59,656 bases of DNA from Polyangium jinanense (GCF_028435365.1 NZ_JAGTJJ010000062.1:1-59656), one strand, 5' to 3'; numbered from the stretch's first letter, positions 1-9,155 are shown. Notes: generated by a model from the sequence alone, not told the origin. Program-made: numbers and translations.

Positions 1-256
1 GCGCAAGCGCTGGACCCGGGGTCGATGAACTGCGCGATGCGCAGTTCATCGAACAGGTCGAGGCAAGACCACGAACGGCGCTGCCAACCAAGACCGCCAT
101 GACTGGCAACGCTGTCCCTGGTCTTGCCACCGGCCCGTTGGAAGAACTGCGCATCGCGCAGTTCTTCCACCCTCGGTCCAGGCCGTGCCTGGTCCGGGTG
201 CAGGGGCGGATAGCCCCTGCCGGGGTCCGGGGCGGCGCCCCGGCGCGGCGCCCCCA
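1..256. repeat. Palindromic dispersed element, copy 1 (left part cut by window edge)
   Basis: First of three copies of a composite repeat (others at about 2022-2345 and 52837-53211). It holds two perfect hairpins: arms cgatgaactgcgc (23-35) and its complement (39-51) around loop gat, and a 14-bp stem at 139-152/156-169 around loop atc. After the second hairpin come smaller palindromes and a G/C-rich end with ccccggcg at 238-245. The sequence from about 170 to 245 is close to the reverse complement of the left end of copy 2, so the whole unit is a long imperfect inverted repeat; copy 1 lacks the outer left arm only because the window starts inside it. No protein is supported inside it. It lies just upstream of the VOC gene. 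Confidence 0.85.
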
Positions 257-319
257 TGGTGCGATTTGTCAACGTGCCCCTCATGAGGCACGATGCATCG
301 GAACTGGGGGACAAAAACC

Positions 320-769
320 GTGGCCATCCAATTCAACCACACCATCGTTCTCTCGCGCGACCGGGAGAAATCCGCTCATTTCCTGGCCGAGATCCTCGGC
401 CTTTCGGTGAGCCCGCCGTTCGGGCCCTTCCTGCCCGTCGCCACCGCCAATGGCGTCACGCTGGATTTCCTGACCGTCGACATCGACATCGCGATACAGC
501 ACTACGCCTTCCTCGTCTCCGAGGAGGAGTTCGACCAGATCCTCGCCCGCCTCGTGCAGCGCCAGATTCCCATCTGGGCAGATCCGCACGGCCGGGAGCC
601 GGGGCGGATCAACCGCAACGACGGCGGGCGGGGCGTGTACTTCTTCGATCCCTCGGGTCACGGCATGGAGGCCTTCACCCGCCCGTACGGCAGCGACCCG
701 TCCTCCAAGCTGAACGGCGTCACGGAAGGGGTCCCAGGAGCCGCGGTTTCGAGCACATTCCCTCGCTGA
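320..769 (+). CDS. VOC-superfamily (glyoxalase/dioxygenase-fold) protein
   Basis: Single-domain protein of about 149 residues with the vicinal-oxygen-chelate pattern: an N-terminal QFNHTIVLSRDREKSAHFLAE strand-helix segment, a central TLDF strand, and the closing GVYFFDPSGHGMEAFTRPY segment, in which the Glu is a usual metal ligand. The family covers glyoxalases, ring-cleavage dioxygenases and fosfomycin/bleomycin resistance proteins; the substrate here cannot be told from sequence. The GTG at 320 is preferred because family members begin right at this point and a ggggga-like ribosome-binding site lies upstream; an in-frame ATG at 293 would add nine untypical residues. It stands alone, next to repeat copy 1. 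Confidence 0.8.
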   Translation: MAIQFNHTIVLSRDREKSAHFLAEILGLSVSPPFGPFLPVATANGVTLDFLTVDIDIAIQHYAFLVSEEEFDQILARLVQRQIPIWADPHGREPGRINRNDGGRGVYFFDPSGHGMEAFTRPYGSDPSSKLNGVTEGVPGAAVSSTFPR

Positions 770-811
770 ACGCGCCCTGCCCGCGCTCGCCCTCGAACCC
801 GGCGACTCGAC

Positions 812-1969
812 TCACCGCCCCACGTTCTCGTAGAGCGTCGCCGCGAGCCCATCCACGGCGAGGTGCACGATGGTCCCGTCATCGCCCACCAGGAAGCCGT
901 CAGCCCCTTCGAACACGACGCCGTGAAAATCGACGCGGAATGGCACCACGAGCCGCTCGACGGTCCGTTTGCCCTTCTCCATCGAGCTGCGCCATACCGC
1001 GCCGCCGCGACCGACCAAGAGGTTGTCGCCGGATTCGTTGTTTTCCCAGGCGGCTTCCATGGCATCGGCAGGCGGCGCGGAGCTGCCGTCGCGGAGCCAC
1101 GTCTTCCAGACGGACAGCGGGTTCGCCCCATCCGTCGATATATCGCGGCTGATCACCACGTTGGGGTCCCTGTGAATGACATCGATGAAGTCCGCAGGCA
1201 GATCCCCGCCGGCGTAGGACGGCCTCGGGGTGCAGGAAACCTCCCCTTGGGGCTGGTCGCATTCGACGATCGCGCCTCCGGAGCCGAGCACGCACAACCG
1301 ATGAGGATGGCAGGGATTGAACGCGTGGAGATCTGCCGTGCTGTTCGAAGGCACCGGCCGCCATGTGCCATTCCCGACGCGCTGCAGGATCACCCCGCCA
1401 GCGCCGAACGCCAGCGTGAGCGCCCGGTCGTGATACAGGCCCAGGAGATCCTTGTCCGTGCCCGTCTCCTCGATGCGCCAGGTTCCATCGGCCATGCGTG
1501 CGATCGCGGTGCCGTGCGCGCCGACCGCGACATGCAAGTCAATCTCGCCCATCGGCTGCGTCGGTGCGCCCACGATTGCGTAGAGGTCCTTGGTGGTGCC
1601 CGTCGCCTCGCGCAACCAGCCCTTCCCGGAATCACGCCGAAGTGCCACACCGCGGTCGCCAACGGCGAAGACCTGTTTCTGTCCCATGCTCACCGCGCGC
1701 AGCGGGACCGTCGTGTCCGACGATTCCCGCTCGAAGCGGTACACGATCGGCTTCGGCGCATCACACGCGTGCATGTCGCGTGGCGTTCGCGCCTCCAGCC
1801 GGAAGGGCGCCGGATCCTGGCTGAGCGAGGGCATCGGCGTGATCCGGACAAGACCGCCCTTCGTGCACGGCTCCGTCGACCGGTCCGCCGGCGTCATGGG
1901 CTGGGCGCAGGATGTGACTGCGAAAAGGAAAACGCCAAGCCATGGAGAGAGGCGAGCCGGATGTGTCAT
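812..1969 (-). CDS. Repeat-rich lipoprotein (possible beta-propeller)
   Basis: Unrecognised secreted protein of 385 residues. The N-terminus is a signal peptide ending in a lipobox (FAVTSCAQ), so it is probably a lipoprotein. The body contains several degenerate repeats of about 40 residues with the theme AVGxxGxALxRxxxGxW (VGDRGVALRRDSGKGW, VGAHGTAIARMADGTW, GAGGVILQRVGNGTW, LGSGGAIVECD), the pattern of a YCF48/Kelch-like beta-propeller; that fold is inferred. The start at 1969 follows the signal peptide; an ATG at 1981 is also possible, and the open frame extends to 2035 into the neighbouring repeat. It is divergent from the double-peptidase gene, with repeat copy 2 between them. No enzymatic motif is visible. 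Confidence 0.7.
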   Translation of the reverse strand: MTHPARLSPWLGVFLFAVTSCAQPMTPADRSTEPCTKGGLVRITPMPSLSQDPAPFRLEARTPRDMHACDAPKPIVYRFERESSDTTVPLRAVSMGQKQVFAVGDRGVALRRDSGKGWLREATGTTKDLYAIVGAPTQPMGEIDLHVAVGAHGTAIARMADGTWRIEETGTDKDLLGLYHDRALTLAFGAGGVILQRVGNGTWRPVPSNSTADLHAFNPCHPHRLCVLGSGGAIVECDQPQGEVSCTPRPSYAGGDLPADFIDVIHRDPNVVISRDISTDGANPLSVWKTWLRDGSSAPPADAMEAAWENNESGDNLLVGRGGAVWRSSMEKGKRTVERLVVPFRVDFHGVVFEGADGFLVGDDGTIVHLAVDGLAATLYENVGR

Positions 1970-2021
1970 CGTTTGCACCATCTCCGGGGACCCAGTACAC
2001 CGACTTCCTGTCAATAAAAAA

Positions 2022-2345
2022 CGCCGGGGTTTCACCCCGGACCCGAGCAGGGGCTATCCGCCCCTGCACCCGGGGCCTGCGCAAGCGCTGGACCCAGGGT
2101 CGATGAACTGCGCGATGCGCAGTTCATCGAACAGGCCGAGGCAAGACTGGCGACACCCCTGCCAGCCAAGCCAGCAGCGCTGACCTTTCAATCGGCAACA
2201 CGGCCCCTGGTCTTGCCACCGGCCCGTGGAAGAACTGCGCAGCGCGCAGTTCTTCCATCCCGAGTCCAGGGCTTGCCCTGGTTCGGGTCGAGGGGCGAAC
2301 AGCCCCCGCGGGGCCCGGGGCAGCGCCCCGGCGAAGCGGCCCCAG
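2022..2345. repeat. Palindromic dispersed element, copy 2 (complete)
   Basis: Complete copy of the element. The ends are cgccgggg at 2022 and ccccggcg ending at 2333, with similarity to the other copies continuing about 12 bp further. Hairpin 1 is 2101-2113/2117-2129 (loop gat); hairpin 2 is 2227-2240/2244-2257 (loop agc, where copies 1 and 3 have atc). The left arm (2022-2170) is an imperfect reverse complement of the right arm (about 2210-2345), with a variable core in which gcaagac on the left answers gtcttgc on the right. It fills most of the space between the divergent genes starting at 1969 and 2401, leaving about 55 bp on each side, so promoters must lie in those flanks or within the element. 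Confidence 0.9.
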
Positions 2346-2400
2346 GAAGGATCCAACTCTTGGGGAACTTTGCGCGTCCAAGCATGCTCGGAGTCCCTCG

Positions 2401-3882
2401 ATGCCGCCTGCTCGCCTGCTCACCGTCCTCGCCTCGCTCCTCGTCGTCTCCTGCAGCCGCAGCTCCGCGCCCCCGCCGCCCGAACAAGTCGCCGCCCCTG
2501 CCCCGCTCGGGCTCGCTCGCCAGAACCTCGAGACCGTCCTGCTTGAAGGCATACCGCACGTCCGGCAAAAGCCTGATTTCTGCGGCGAGGCTTGCGTCTC
2601 CATGGCGCTCGCGCGGCTCGGCCGCCCGCTCGACCAGGATGAAATCTTCGCGCGGACTGGCCTCGATCCGGCGCTCGGCCGCGGCGCCTATACCGCCGAG
2701 CTCAAACAGGCCGTCGAGGCCGTCGGCTTTGATCCTGGACCTGTGTGGATCCGCATCGACGCCGCGAAGGCCGACGAAGCGCTCGGGGCCGAGCTCGCCG
2801 CGCTCCATGCCGATCTCCAGAAGGGCATCCCCTCGATTGTCTGCATGCATTACGACGAGACCCCCACGACCACGGAGCATTTCCGACTCGTCGTCGGTTA
2901 TGACTCTTCGCGGGACGAAATCATCTACCACGAGCCCGCCGAGGACGCGGGCGCGTATCGTCGCATGTCGCGGTCGCGTTTCCTCTCGCTCTGGCCGCTC
3001 AAATACAACAAGGACGCGTGGACCGCGATCCGGCTGCGCCTCGCCCCGCGTGATCTCGAGCTCGCCAAGGCGACGCCGCGCAAACCTGGTTTTTCCCCGG
3101 CCGATTACGCGCAAAAGGTGATGGAGGTCAAGCAAAAGACCTCGCGCTTGCGCGGCACGTTCACCGTCTTCGTCGAGCCCCCGTTCGTCGTCGTCGGCGA
3201 CGGCGCCGCGCCCCAGGTGCGCAGGGGCGCCGAGGGCACCGTCCGCTGGGCGACCGAGAAGCTCAAGAAAGACTATTTCGCCAAGGACCCGTCGCGCATC
3301 CTCGTCGTGTGGCTCTTCAAGGACGCGCCGAGCTACGAGCGCAATGCCATCACGCTCTTTGGCGAGAAGCCGACCACGCCGTACGGGTATTACACCTCGA
3401 AGCACGGCGCGCTCGTCATGAACATCGCGACGGGCGGCGGCACGCTCGTACACGAGATCGTGCACCCGTTCATCGAGGCGAACTTCCCCGACTGCCCGCC
3501 CTGGTTCAATGAGGGCCTCGGCTCGCTCTACGAGCAGAGCGGCGAGGTGGACGGCCGGATCTACGGCTACACGAACTGGCGCCTGCGCGGCCTGCAATCT
3601 GCGATCGCCGAGAACCGCGTCCCCTCGATCCGCGCGCTCACCGCGATGAACGACAGCGCGTTTTACGAGGGCGATTACGGCGTCCATTACGCCGCCTCGC
3701 GTTACCTGCTTCATTACCTCCAGGAAAAGGGACTGCTCGTCCGTTATTACCACGCGTTTCACGCGAACCGCGAAAAGGACCCCACGGGCTACGACACGCT
3801 CCGCCGCGTGCTCGGCGAGGAGGACATGGCGGCCTTCAAGAAGCGCTGGGAGACCTACGTGCTCGGGCTGTCGTTTCCGTGA
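2401..3882 (+). CDS. Lipoprotein with C39/papain-like and HExxH peptidase centres
   Basis: 493-residue lipoprotein (lipobox LLVVSC, Cys18). Residues about 45-215 look like a C39/transglutaminase-like Cys peptidase: candidate nucleophile Cys61 in DFCGEACVSMAL, His160 in HFRLVVGYD and an acidic residue in YHEP (about 176-179). Residues about 250-490 look like a gluzincin metallopeptidase: HEIVH at 351-355 with the third ligand Glu371 in WFNEGLG. The residues are seen; the assignment of catalysis is by motif. Two unrelated peptidase centres in one lipoprotein are unusual. The start ATG gives a perfect signal peptide. It is convergent with the RND permease gene, 45 bp away. Possible roles are peptide maturation or prey protein degradation at the cell surface; this is inference. 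Confidence 0.8.
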   Translation: MPPARLLTVLASLLVVSCSRSSAPPPPEQVAAPAPLGLARQNLETVLLEGIPHVRQKPDFCGEACVSMALARLGRPLDQDEIFARTGLDPALGRGAYTAELKQAVEAVGFDPGPVWIRIDAAKADEALGAELAALHADLQKGIPSIVCMHYDETPTTTEHFRLVVGYDSSRDEIIYHEPAEDAGAYRRMSRSRFLSLWPLKYNKDAWTAIRLRLAPRDLELAKATPRKPGFSPADYAQKVMEVKQKTSRLRGTFTVFVEPPFVVVGDGAAPQVRRGAEGTVRWATEKLKKDYFAKDPSRILVVWLFKDAPSYERNAITLFGEKPTTPYGYYTSKHGALVMNIATGGGTLVHEIVHPFIEANFPDCPPWFNEGLGSLYEQSGEVDGRIYGYTNWRLRGLQSAIAENRVPSIRALTAMNDSAFYEGDYGVHYAASRYLLHYLQEKGLLVRYYHAFHANREKDPTGYDTLRRVLGEEDMAAFKKRWETYVLGLSFP

Positions 3883-3927
3883 GGATCAGACGAGCGGGGC
3901 GAATCTGCGCCCGTTACCATGGATCCA

Positions 3928-6900
3928 TCACGCGAACCGCCGCGCCCGTCGCCGCGCGAGCGCCTCGCGCGCCCGCTTCTCGGCCGCGTCGAGATACGTG
4001 TAGATCACCGGCGTGATGTAGAGCGTGAGGAGCTGCGACACCACGAGACCGCCGACGACCGCAATGCCGAGCGGCCGCCGCGACTCGGCGCCCGCGCCGA
4101 ACCCGAGCGCGATCGGCAAGCTGCCCGCGAGCGCCGCCATCGTGGTCATCATGATCGGCCGGAAACGAATCCGCGCCCCGAGCACGATCGCCTCCGCCGC
4201 CGGCTTTCCCTCCCGCCGCTCCGCCTCCAGCGCGAAATCGATCATCATGATGGCGTTTTTCTTGACGATCCCCACGAGCAGGAGGATCCCGACGAACGAA
4301 TACACGTTGAGCTCCTGCCCGAGGACGAGCAGCGCGAGCAGCGCGCCGAACCCCGCCGAGGGCAAACCCGAGAGAATCGTGATCGGGTGGACGAAGCTCT
4401 CGTAGAGGATGCCGAGCACCACATAAATCACCAGGATCGCGAGCACGAGCAGAAACCCGAGGTTTTTGACCGATTCCCGGAACACCTCGGCGCTGCCGAG
4501 AAACTGCGTCCCGATGGTGTCGGGCAATCGCTCCCGCGCGAGCGCCGACACGTGAGCGACCGCCTCCCCGAGCGGCGCGCCCGAGGCCAGGTTGAAGGAG
4601 ATCGTCACGGAGGGCAATTGCCTGAGGTGATTGACGCTGAGCGGCCCCGCGCCCTCCTCCGTCCGCGAGACCGCCGAGAGCGGCACGAGCTCGCCGCTCG
4701 CCGCCCGCACGTACAAGAGCCCGAGCGCGCTCGGATCCTGCGTGAAGCGCCGATCGAGCTCCAGGATCACCCGATACTGGTTCGTTGGCGCGTAAATCGT
4801 CGAGACCTGCCTCCCCGCGTACGCCGAGAACAGCGCCTCCTCGATGCTCTGCGCCGACACGCCGAGCGTCGCCGCGCGGTCCCGATCGATGACGAGCGTG
4901 GCCTCAGGTGTCCTCCGTTCGAGATCACTCGTCACGTCGATGAGCCCCGGGATCCCGCGAATTGCCTGCTCGAGCTCCGTCGCCGCGTCGTAGAGCTCGT
5001 CCACGTCCGCGCCCGTGAGCGTGAATTGATAAAGGGCGCGGGAGAGCTGACCGCCGAGGCGAATGGGAGGCGGGTTCTGCAGGTACACTTCGAGCCCCGG
5101 GATCCTCGCGAGCTCGGGCCGGAGCTCGGCGATGATCTGCTCGGGCTTCTTGCCGTCGCGCTCGTCTCGATCCTTCAATCGAATGAAGAACCGGCCCGTG
5201 TTGCCCGCTCCGCTCGGCCCGCCGGCGCCGTGGCTCGACATCACCGACGCCACGCCCGGGTGCGCGCGCACGATGTCCGCCGCGGCCGCTTGATACCGGC
5301 TCATCGCCTCGAACGATGTGCCCTGCGCGGCGCGCGTCAGGGCGAAGATCTGCCCCGTGTCCTCGCTCGGAAAGAGGCCCTTTGGCACGATGACGGCGAG
5401 CACGATCGTCCCCCCGAAAAGCACGAACGAGGCCATCAGCGTGGCGAAGCGGTGCCGGAGCACCCAGCCGAGGCTACGCGAATATGCGCGATCCATCCGC
5501 CCGGACGGCGCGTCGTGCGCCGCGTCTTTTTTCTCGTTTTCGTCCACCTTTTTCGGCCGCAAGAACCGGCTCGCCAGCATGGGCGTGAGGAAGAGCGAGA
5601 CCACGCCCGAGACGAGGATCGCGATACTCATGGTCACGGCGAACTCGCGGAGCAGCCGCCCCACGATCCCGCCGAGGAAGAGCACCGGGACGAATACCGC
5701 GACGAGCGAGGTCGTCATCGATACGACCGTGAAGCCGATCTCCCCCGCGCCGTCGAGCGCGGCTTTCAGCGGAGGTTTTCCCATTTCGAGGTGTCGAAAA
5801 ATGTTCTCCAGGACGACGATCGCGTCGTCCACGACGAACCCCACGCAGAGCGTGAGCGCGAGCAGCGAGAGGTTGTCGAGGCTATAGTCGAGCGCCCACA
5901 TCCCCGCGAACGTGCCGATGAGCGAGACGGGCAACGCCACGCTCGCGACGATCGTGGAGCGTAGATCCCGCAGGAAGACGCCGATCACCAGCACGACGAG
6001 GCCGATCGTGACGAGGAGCGTGTGCTCCACGTCGGCCACCGATTCGCGGATCGAGATCGACCGATCGTAGAGCGTCGCGACCTCGACCGAAGCGGGAATC
6101 TCGGCGCGGAGCTGGGGCATGAGCGCCCGCACGGCGTCGACCACGGCGACCGTGTTCGTCCCCGGCTGCCGCTGGATCGCGAGGACGATCGCCCGCTTGC
6201 CATCGTAATGGCTCTCGACGCGATCGTTCTCCACGCTGTCGAGCACCGTGCCGAGCTCCTCCAGCCGGATGGGCGCACCGTCGCGATACGCCACGATGAT
6301 CGGCCGGAACGCGCTCGCCCGATAAAGCTCGCCGCTCGCCTGCACGACGTACGTGCGCGCGGGTCCTTCGAGCACGCCCGTCGGCAAATTCACGTTCTCG
6401 CGGGCGACGGCCGTGGCGACCTCGTCGATGCCGATCTCGCGCGAGGCGAGCGCCTGCGGATCGAGGCGAATGCGCACGGCATATTTCTGCGAGCCGAAGA
6501 CGAGGACCTGCGCGACGCCGCGGATCATCGAGACGCGCTGCGCGATCGTGGTCTCGGCATATTCGGAGACCTCCGACATGGGCAGCGTATCGGCGTGCAG
6601 CGCGAGGTACATGATGGGCTGCTCGGCCGGGTTCACCTTCTGAAAGCTCGGCGGCGCGGGCATGTTCGGCGGCAGATCCCGCGCCGCCCGGGAGATCATC
6701 GATTGCACGTCGAGCGCCGCCGCGTCGATGTCGCGCGAGAGATCGAACTGGAGCACGATCTGCGTGTTGCCGAGGCCCGACGTCGAGGTCATCGAGTCGA
6801 TGCCCGCGATGGTCGAGAACTGCCGCTCGAGCGGGGTCGCCACCGCTGCGGCCATCGTTTCCGGGCTCGCGCCCGGGAGCGACGCGCTCACTTGAATGGT

Positions 6901-7029
6901 CGGAAAATCGACATTCGGCAGATCACTCACGGGGAGCGCGCGAAAGCCCGCGATGCCGAAGATCACGATGGCCAGCATGGAGAGCGTGGTCATCACGGGC
7001 CGCGTGACGAAAGGCCGGGAGACGTTCAT
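3928..7029 (-). CDS. RND efflux transporter permease (HAE-1/MdtBC type)
   Basis: 1033-residue inner-membrane proton/drug antiporter of the AcrB/MdtB/MdtC family. The N-terminus MNVSRPFVTRPVMTTLSML is the typical first transmembrane helix, followed by the DLPNVDFPTIQVSASLPGAS porter-domain start. Transmembrane helix 4 carries the proton-relay Asp pair in VDDAIVVLEN, and the internal duplication with a second large periplasmic loop and a C-terminal six-helix bundle is present, so the length is full. The start overlaps the stop of the adaptor gene by 4 bp (ATGA), indicating one transcription unit and coupled translation. No outer-membrane channel gene follows; the pump must borrow one encoded elsewhere. 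Substrates (drugs, bile-salt-like compounds, own secondary metabolites) are unknown. Confidence 0.95.
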   Translation of the reverse strand: MNVSRPFVTRPVMTTLSMLAIVIFGIAGFRALPVSDLPNVDFPTIQVSASLPGASPETMAAAVATPLERQFSTIAGIDSMTSTSGLGNTQIVLQFDLSRDIDAAALDVQSMISRAARDLPPNMPAPPSFQKVNPAEQPIMYLALHADTLPMSEVSEYAETTIAQRVSMIRGVAQVLVFGSQKYAVRIRLDPQALASREIGIDEVATAVARENVNLPTGVLEGPARTYVVQASGELYRASAFRPIIVAYRDGAPIRLEELGTVLDSVENDRVESHYDGKRAIVLAIQRQPGTNTVAVVDAVRALMPQLRAEIPASVEVATLYDRSISIRESVADVEHTLLVTIGLVVLVIGVFLRDLRSTIVASVALPVSLIGTFAGMWALDYSLDNLSLLALTLCVGFVVDDAIVVLENIFRHLEMGKPPLKAALDGAGEIGFTVVSMTTSLVAVFVPVLFLGGIVGRLLREFAVTMSIAILVSGVVSLFLTPMLASRFLRPKKVDENEKKDAAHDAPSGRMDRAYSRSLGWVLRHRFATLMASFVLFGGTIVLAVIVPKGLFPSEDTGQIFALTRAAQGTSFEAMSRYQAAAADIVRAHPGVASVMSSHGAGGPSGAGNTGRFFIRLKDRDERDGKKPEQIIAELRPELARIPGLEVYLQNPPPIRLGGQLSRALYQFTLTGADVDELYDAATELEQAIRGIPGLIDVTSDLERRTPEATLVIDRDRAATLGVSAQSIEEALFSAYAGRQVSTIYAPTNQYRVILELDRRFTQDPSALGLLYVRAASGELVPLSAVSRTEEGAGPLSVNHLRQLPSVTISFNLASGAPLGEAVAHVSALARERLPDTIGTQFLGSAEVFRESVKNLGFLLVLAILVIYVVLGILYESFVHPITILSGLPSAGFGALLALLVLGQELNVYSFVGILLLVGIVKKNAIMMIDFALEAERREGKPAAEAIVLGARIRFRPIMMTTMAALAGSLPIALGFGAGAESRRPLGIAVVGGLVVSQLLTLYITPVIYTYLDAAEKRAREALARRRARRFA

Positions 7030-8183
7030 CGCGCCTCCTGCCCCGGCGTCGCCGCGCCCGCGCGGATTCCTGGGCCTTCGCCCACGATGGTGACCTTCGC
7101 GCCCGGCCGAATGCGCAATTGCCCATCCGTGACCACGCGCTCGCCGCCGGAGAGCCCCGATTGCACGATGATCCGCCCGCCGGCGACACGTTCGCGCGCC
7201 TGCACGGGACGCATCTCTGCGGTCTCGTCCGCGCCGACCACGAAGACGAACGTGCCCGAAGGCCCGGTTTGCAATGCCTCCGACGGGATGACCACCGCGC
7301 CCTCCTGCACACCGAGGCGCACGGTCGCCTGCACGAATTGCCCCGGCCAGAGGGTTCGCGACGTGTTCTCGAACGTCGCCCGCAGGCGCAAGGTCCCGGT
7401 CGCGCGATCGATGGTGCTGTCGATGAACGAGAGCGTCCCGTGCTCGCCATTGCTCGGGGCCCCCGCGTCACCCGACGGCGCCGCCGCCGCGGAGACGGGG
7501 AGCGGCCCGGACGAACTCGCCATCGCTTGCTGCAAGGTCGGCACGCTCGCCTCGGGAATAGCGAACGAGACGAACGCAGGCGCGAGCCGGACGATCTCCA
7601 CGAGCACCGTCTCGTTGGCCCGGACGAGATTGCCCTCCCGCATGAGGATAGAGCCCGTTCGCCCGGTGATCGGCGCGCGAATCGTCGTGTATTCGAGGTC
7701 GAGCCGCCGCGTGACCGTGGCCGCGCGAAATGCATCGACCTCCGCGGCCGCGGCTCGCGCCTCGGCGCGCCTCTGCTCGGCGTCCTGCCGGGTCGCCACG
7801 CCCGCCCTCGCGAGCTCCTCGTATCGCTCGGCCTCCGCAGCCGCGTTCGCCGCCTGCGTGCGGCTGCGCTCCAGGTTCGACTCGGCCTCGCGCAAGGCGA
7901 CCTCGAAGGGCCGCTTATCGAGGAGGAAGAGCACGTCCCCCTCGGCCACATCCGCGCCCTCCTGGAATTTCACGGCCGTGACGAGCCCGGTCACCCGCGG
8001 CCGCAGCGCGACGCTCGCCGAAGGCTCGACCGTGCCAATGGCGGAGAGCTCGATGGGCACGGTCGCCACCTCCGAAAAGGCCACGCGAACAGGCGCTCTC
8101 GGCGGTTCGGAAGGGCCCTTTCGCTCGCGCGAGCAGGCAGGCCCGAGGAGGACGATGACGAGGACGAGCAGGAACGCTCGCAT
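7026..8183 (-). CDS. RND efflux periplasmic adaptor (membrane fusion protein)
   Basis: 385-residue adaptor of the AcrA/MdtA (HlyD) family linking the permease to an outer-membrane channel. It starts with a signal peptide and lipobox (LLGPACSRE), then the barrel-sandwich half-motif (VTGLVTAVKFQEGADVAEGD), a coiled-coil hairpin rich in Ala/Glu/Arg, the returning lipoyl half (TTIRAPITGRTG), and a beta-barrel with a membrane-proximal domain. The ATG at 8183 is chosen because it gives the signal peptide; the frame opens 12 codons earlier. It is translated before and coupled to the permease. Confidence 0.93.
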   Translation of the reverse strand: MRAFLLVLVIVLLGPACSRERKGPSEPPRAPVRVAFSEVATVPIELSAIGTVEPSASVALRPRVTGLVTAVKFQEGADVAEGDVLFLLDKRPFEVALREAESNLERSRTQAANAAAEAERYEELARAGVATRQDAEQRRAEARAAAAEVDAFRAATVTRRLDLEYTTIRAPITGRTGSILMREGNLVRANETVLVEIVRLAPAFVSFAIPEASVPTLQQAMASSSGPLPVSAAAAPSGDAGAPSNGEHGTLSFIDSTIDRATGTLRLRATFENTSRTLWPGQFVQATVRLGVQEGAVVIPSEALQTGPSGTFVFVVGADETAEMRPVQARERVAGGRIIVQSGLSGGERVVTDGQLRIRPGAKVTIVGEGPGIRAGAATPGQEAR

Positions 8184-8300
8184 TCGCGCGGCGTATGGGT
8201 GGAGGTGAAGGGAGATCACGGGCTCGCACGGAGTCCGATGCCGCGCGGGACGGTATGGATGCGCGGCCGGGCGAGCGGAGCGATTCCCCCGCGCGCCGGA

Positions 8301-9155
8301 TCAGCGAACCATCGCGAGATACCTCGCCGCACGCCTGTCCCCTGCGTCGGCGCAGGAAAGGAACAGGCGGCGCGCATCGATCTTGCGGCCTGCGAAATGG
8401 GAGACGAGCGCGCGCGCGAAGAGGGCGTTCGGATCGGATGTTTCGGCCGCGTCCCCGAGCCAATCGTGCCAGGCGAGCGCCAGATCCCAGAACCCTTCGG
8501 CGTACACCTCGGGCTCGTCCTCGCACACGAGCAGGCCCTCGAGATCGTGCTCCACCGCGTGGCAAAGGACCGAGAGGCCCATGAACGGGAGATACTCGAT
8601 CTTGCCGCGCAGCGACGACCATTGCGGCCCGAGCGCCCCCGGCCCCTTGCCCGTCGCCTCCCGCAACATGCCGAGGTCGAGCCGCTTCGTGCGCGGCAGC
8701 GACTCGTTGACGAACACCAGCATCTTGGGCCAGTCGGCCCGCGGCAGACGGTAGCCGGACTTTCCCGCGAGCGTGAGCTCGACGAGCGGGCGCTCGGCCT
8801 CGGCGTCGATGCGCTCCACGATCGCGACCACGTTCTCCGCCATCGCATCCTGCACGAATTCGAGCGGGACGTGGTGCGGATCGTCGACGCGGAGGAAGTC
8901 GCCGTCGAGCTTGCGCAGGAGCGCGCCGAGCTCGCCTTGCCGGCTCGCCTTCCCGCGCTCGACGAGCGCGCGCCCGAGCGCGAGACAGCTCCACGCGACG
9001 GGAGTCTCGTCCCCGGAGACGAGCCCCACCATCTCGGGCACGACGAGCGACATCCCCGCGCCGGAGACGGCCGCGAGGTAGAGCAGGTTCACGGGCTGCT
9101 CGTCCTTGACGTACGTGTAGGAAAAACCCTTTTGTCCTCGAATGGTTCGTCCCAT
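8301..9155 (-). CDS. Hypothetical protein, alpha-helical, Sel1-like C-terminus
   Basis: 284 residues, no signal peptide and no family I recognise. The start MGRTIRGQKGFSYTYVKDEQPVNLLYLAAVSG, followed by predicted helices, suggests a cytoplasmic solenoid-like protein; the C-terminal stretch FARALVSHFAGRKIDARRLFLSCADAGDRRAARYLA resembles a Sel1/TPR repeat pair. No catalytic motif is visible. It lies in the same orientation as the upstream membrane protein gene (57 bp gap) and the downstream adaptor gene (117 bp gap), so it could share transcripts with either, but the gaps do not require it. Confidence 0.65.
   Translation of the reverse strand: MGRTIRGQKGFSYTYVKDEQPVNLLYLAAVSGAGMSLVVPEMVGLVSGDETPVAWSCLALGRALVERGKASRQGELGALLRKLDGDFLRVDDPHHVPLEFVQDAMAENVVAIVERIDAEAERPLVELTLAGKSGYRLPRADWPKMLVFVNESLPRTKRLDLGMLREATGKGPGALGPQWSSLRGKIEYLPFMGLSVLCHAVEHDLEGLLVCEDEPEVYAEGFWDLALAWHDWLGDAAETSDPNALFARALVSHFAGRKIDARRLFLSCADAGDRRAARYLAMVR

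Noticed and set aside
3919..5964. 681-codon open frame opposite the RND permease
   Set aside because: The minus strand encodes a full RND permease with all key motifs; this frame is its shadow.
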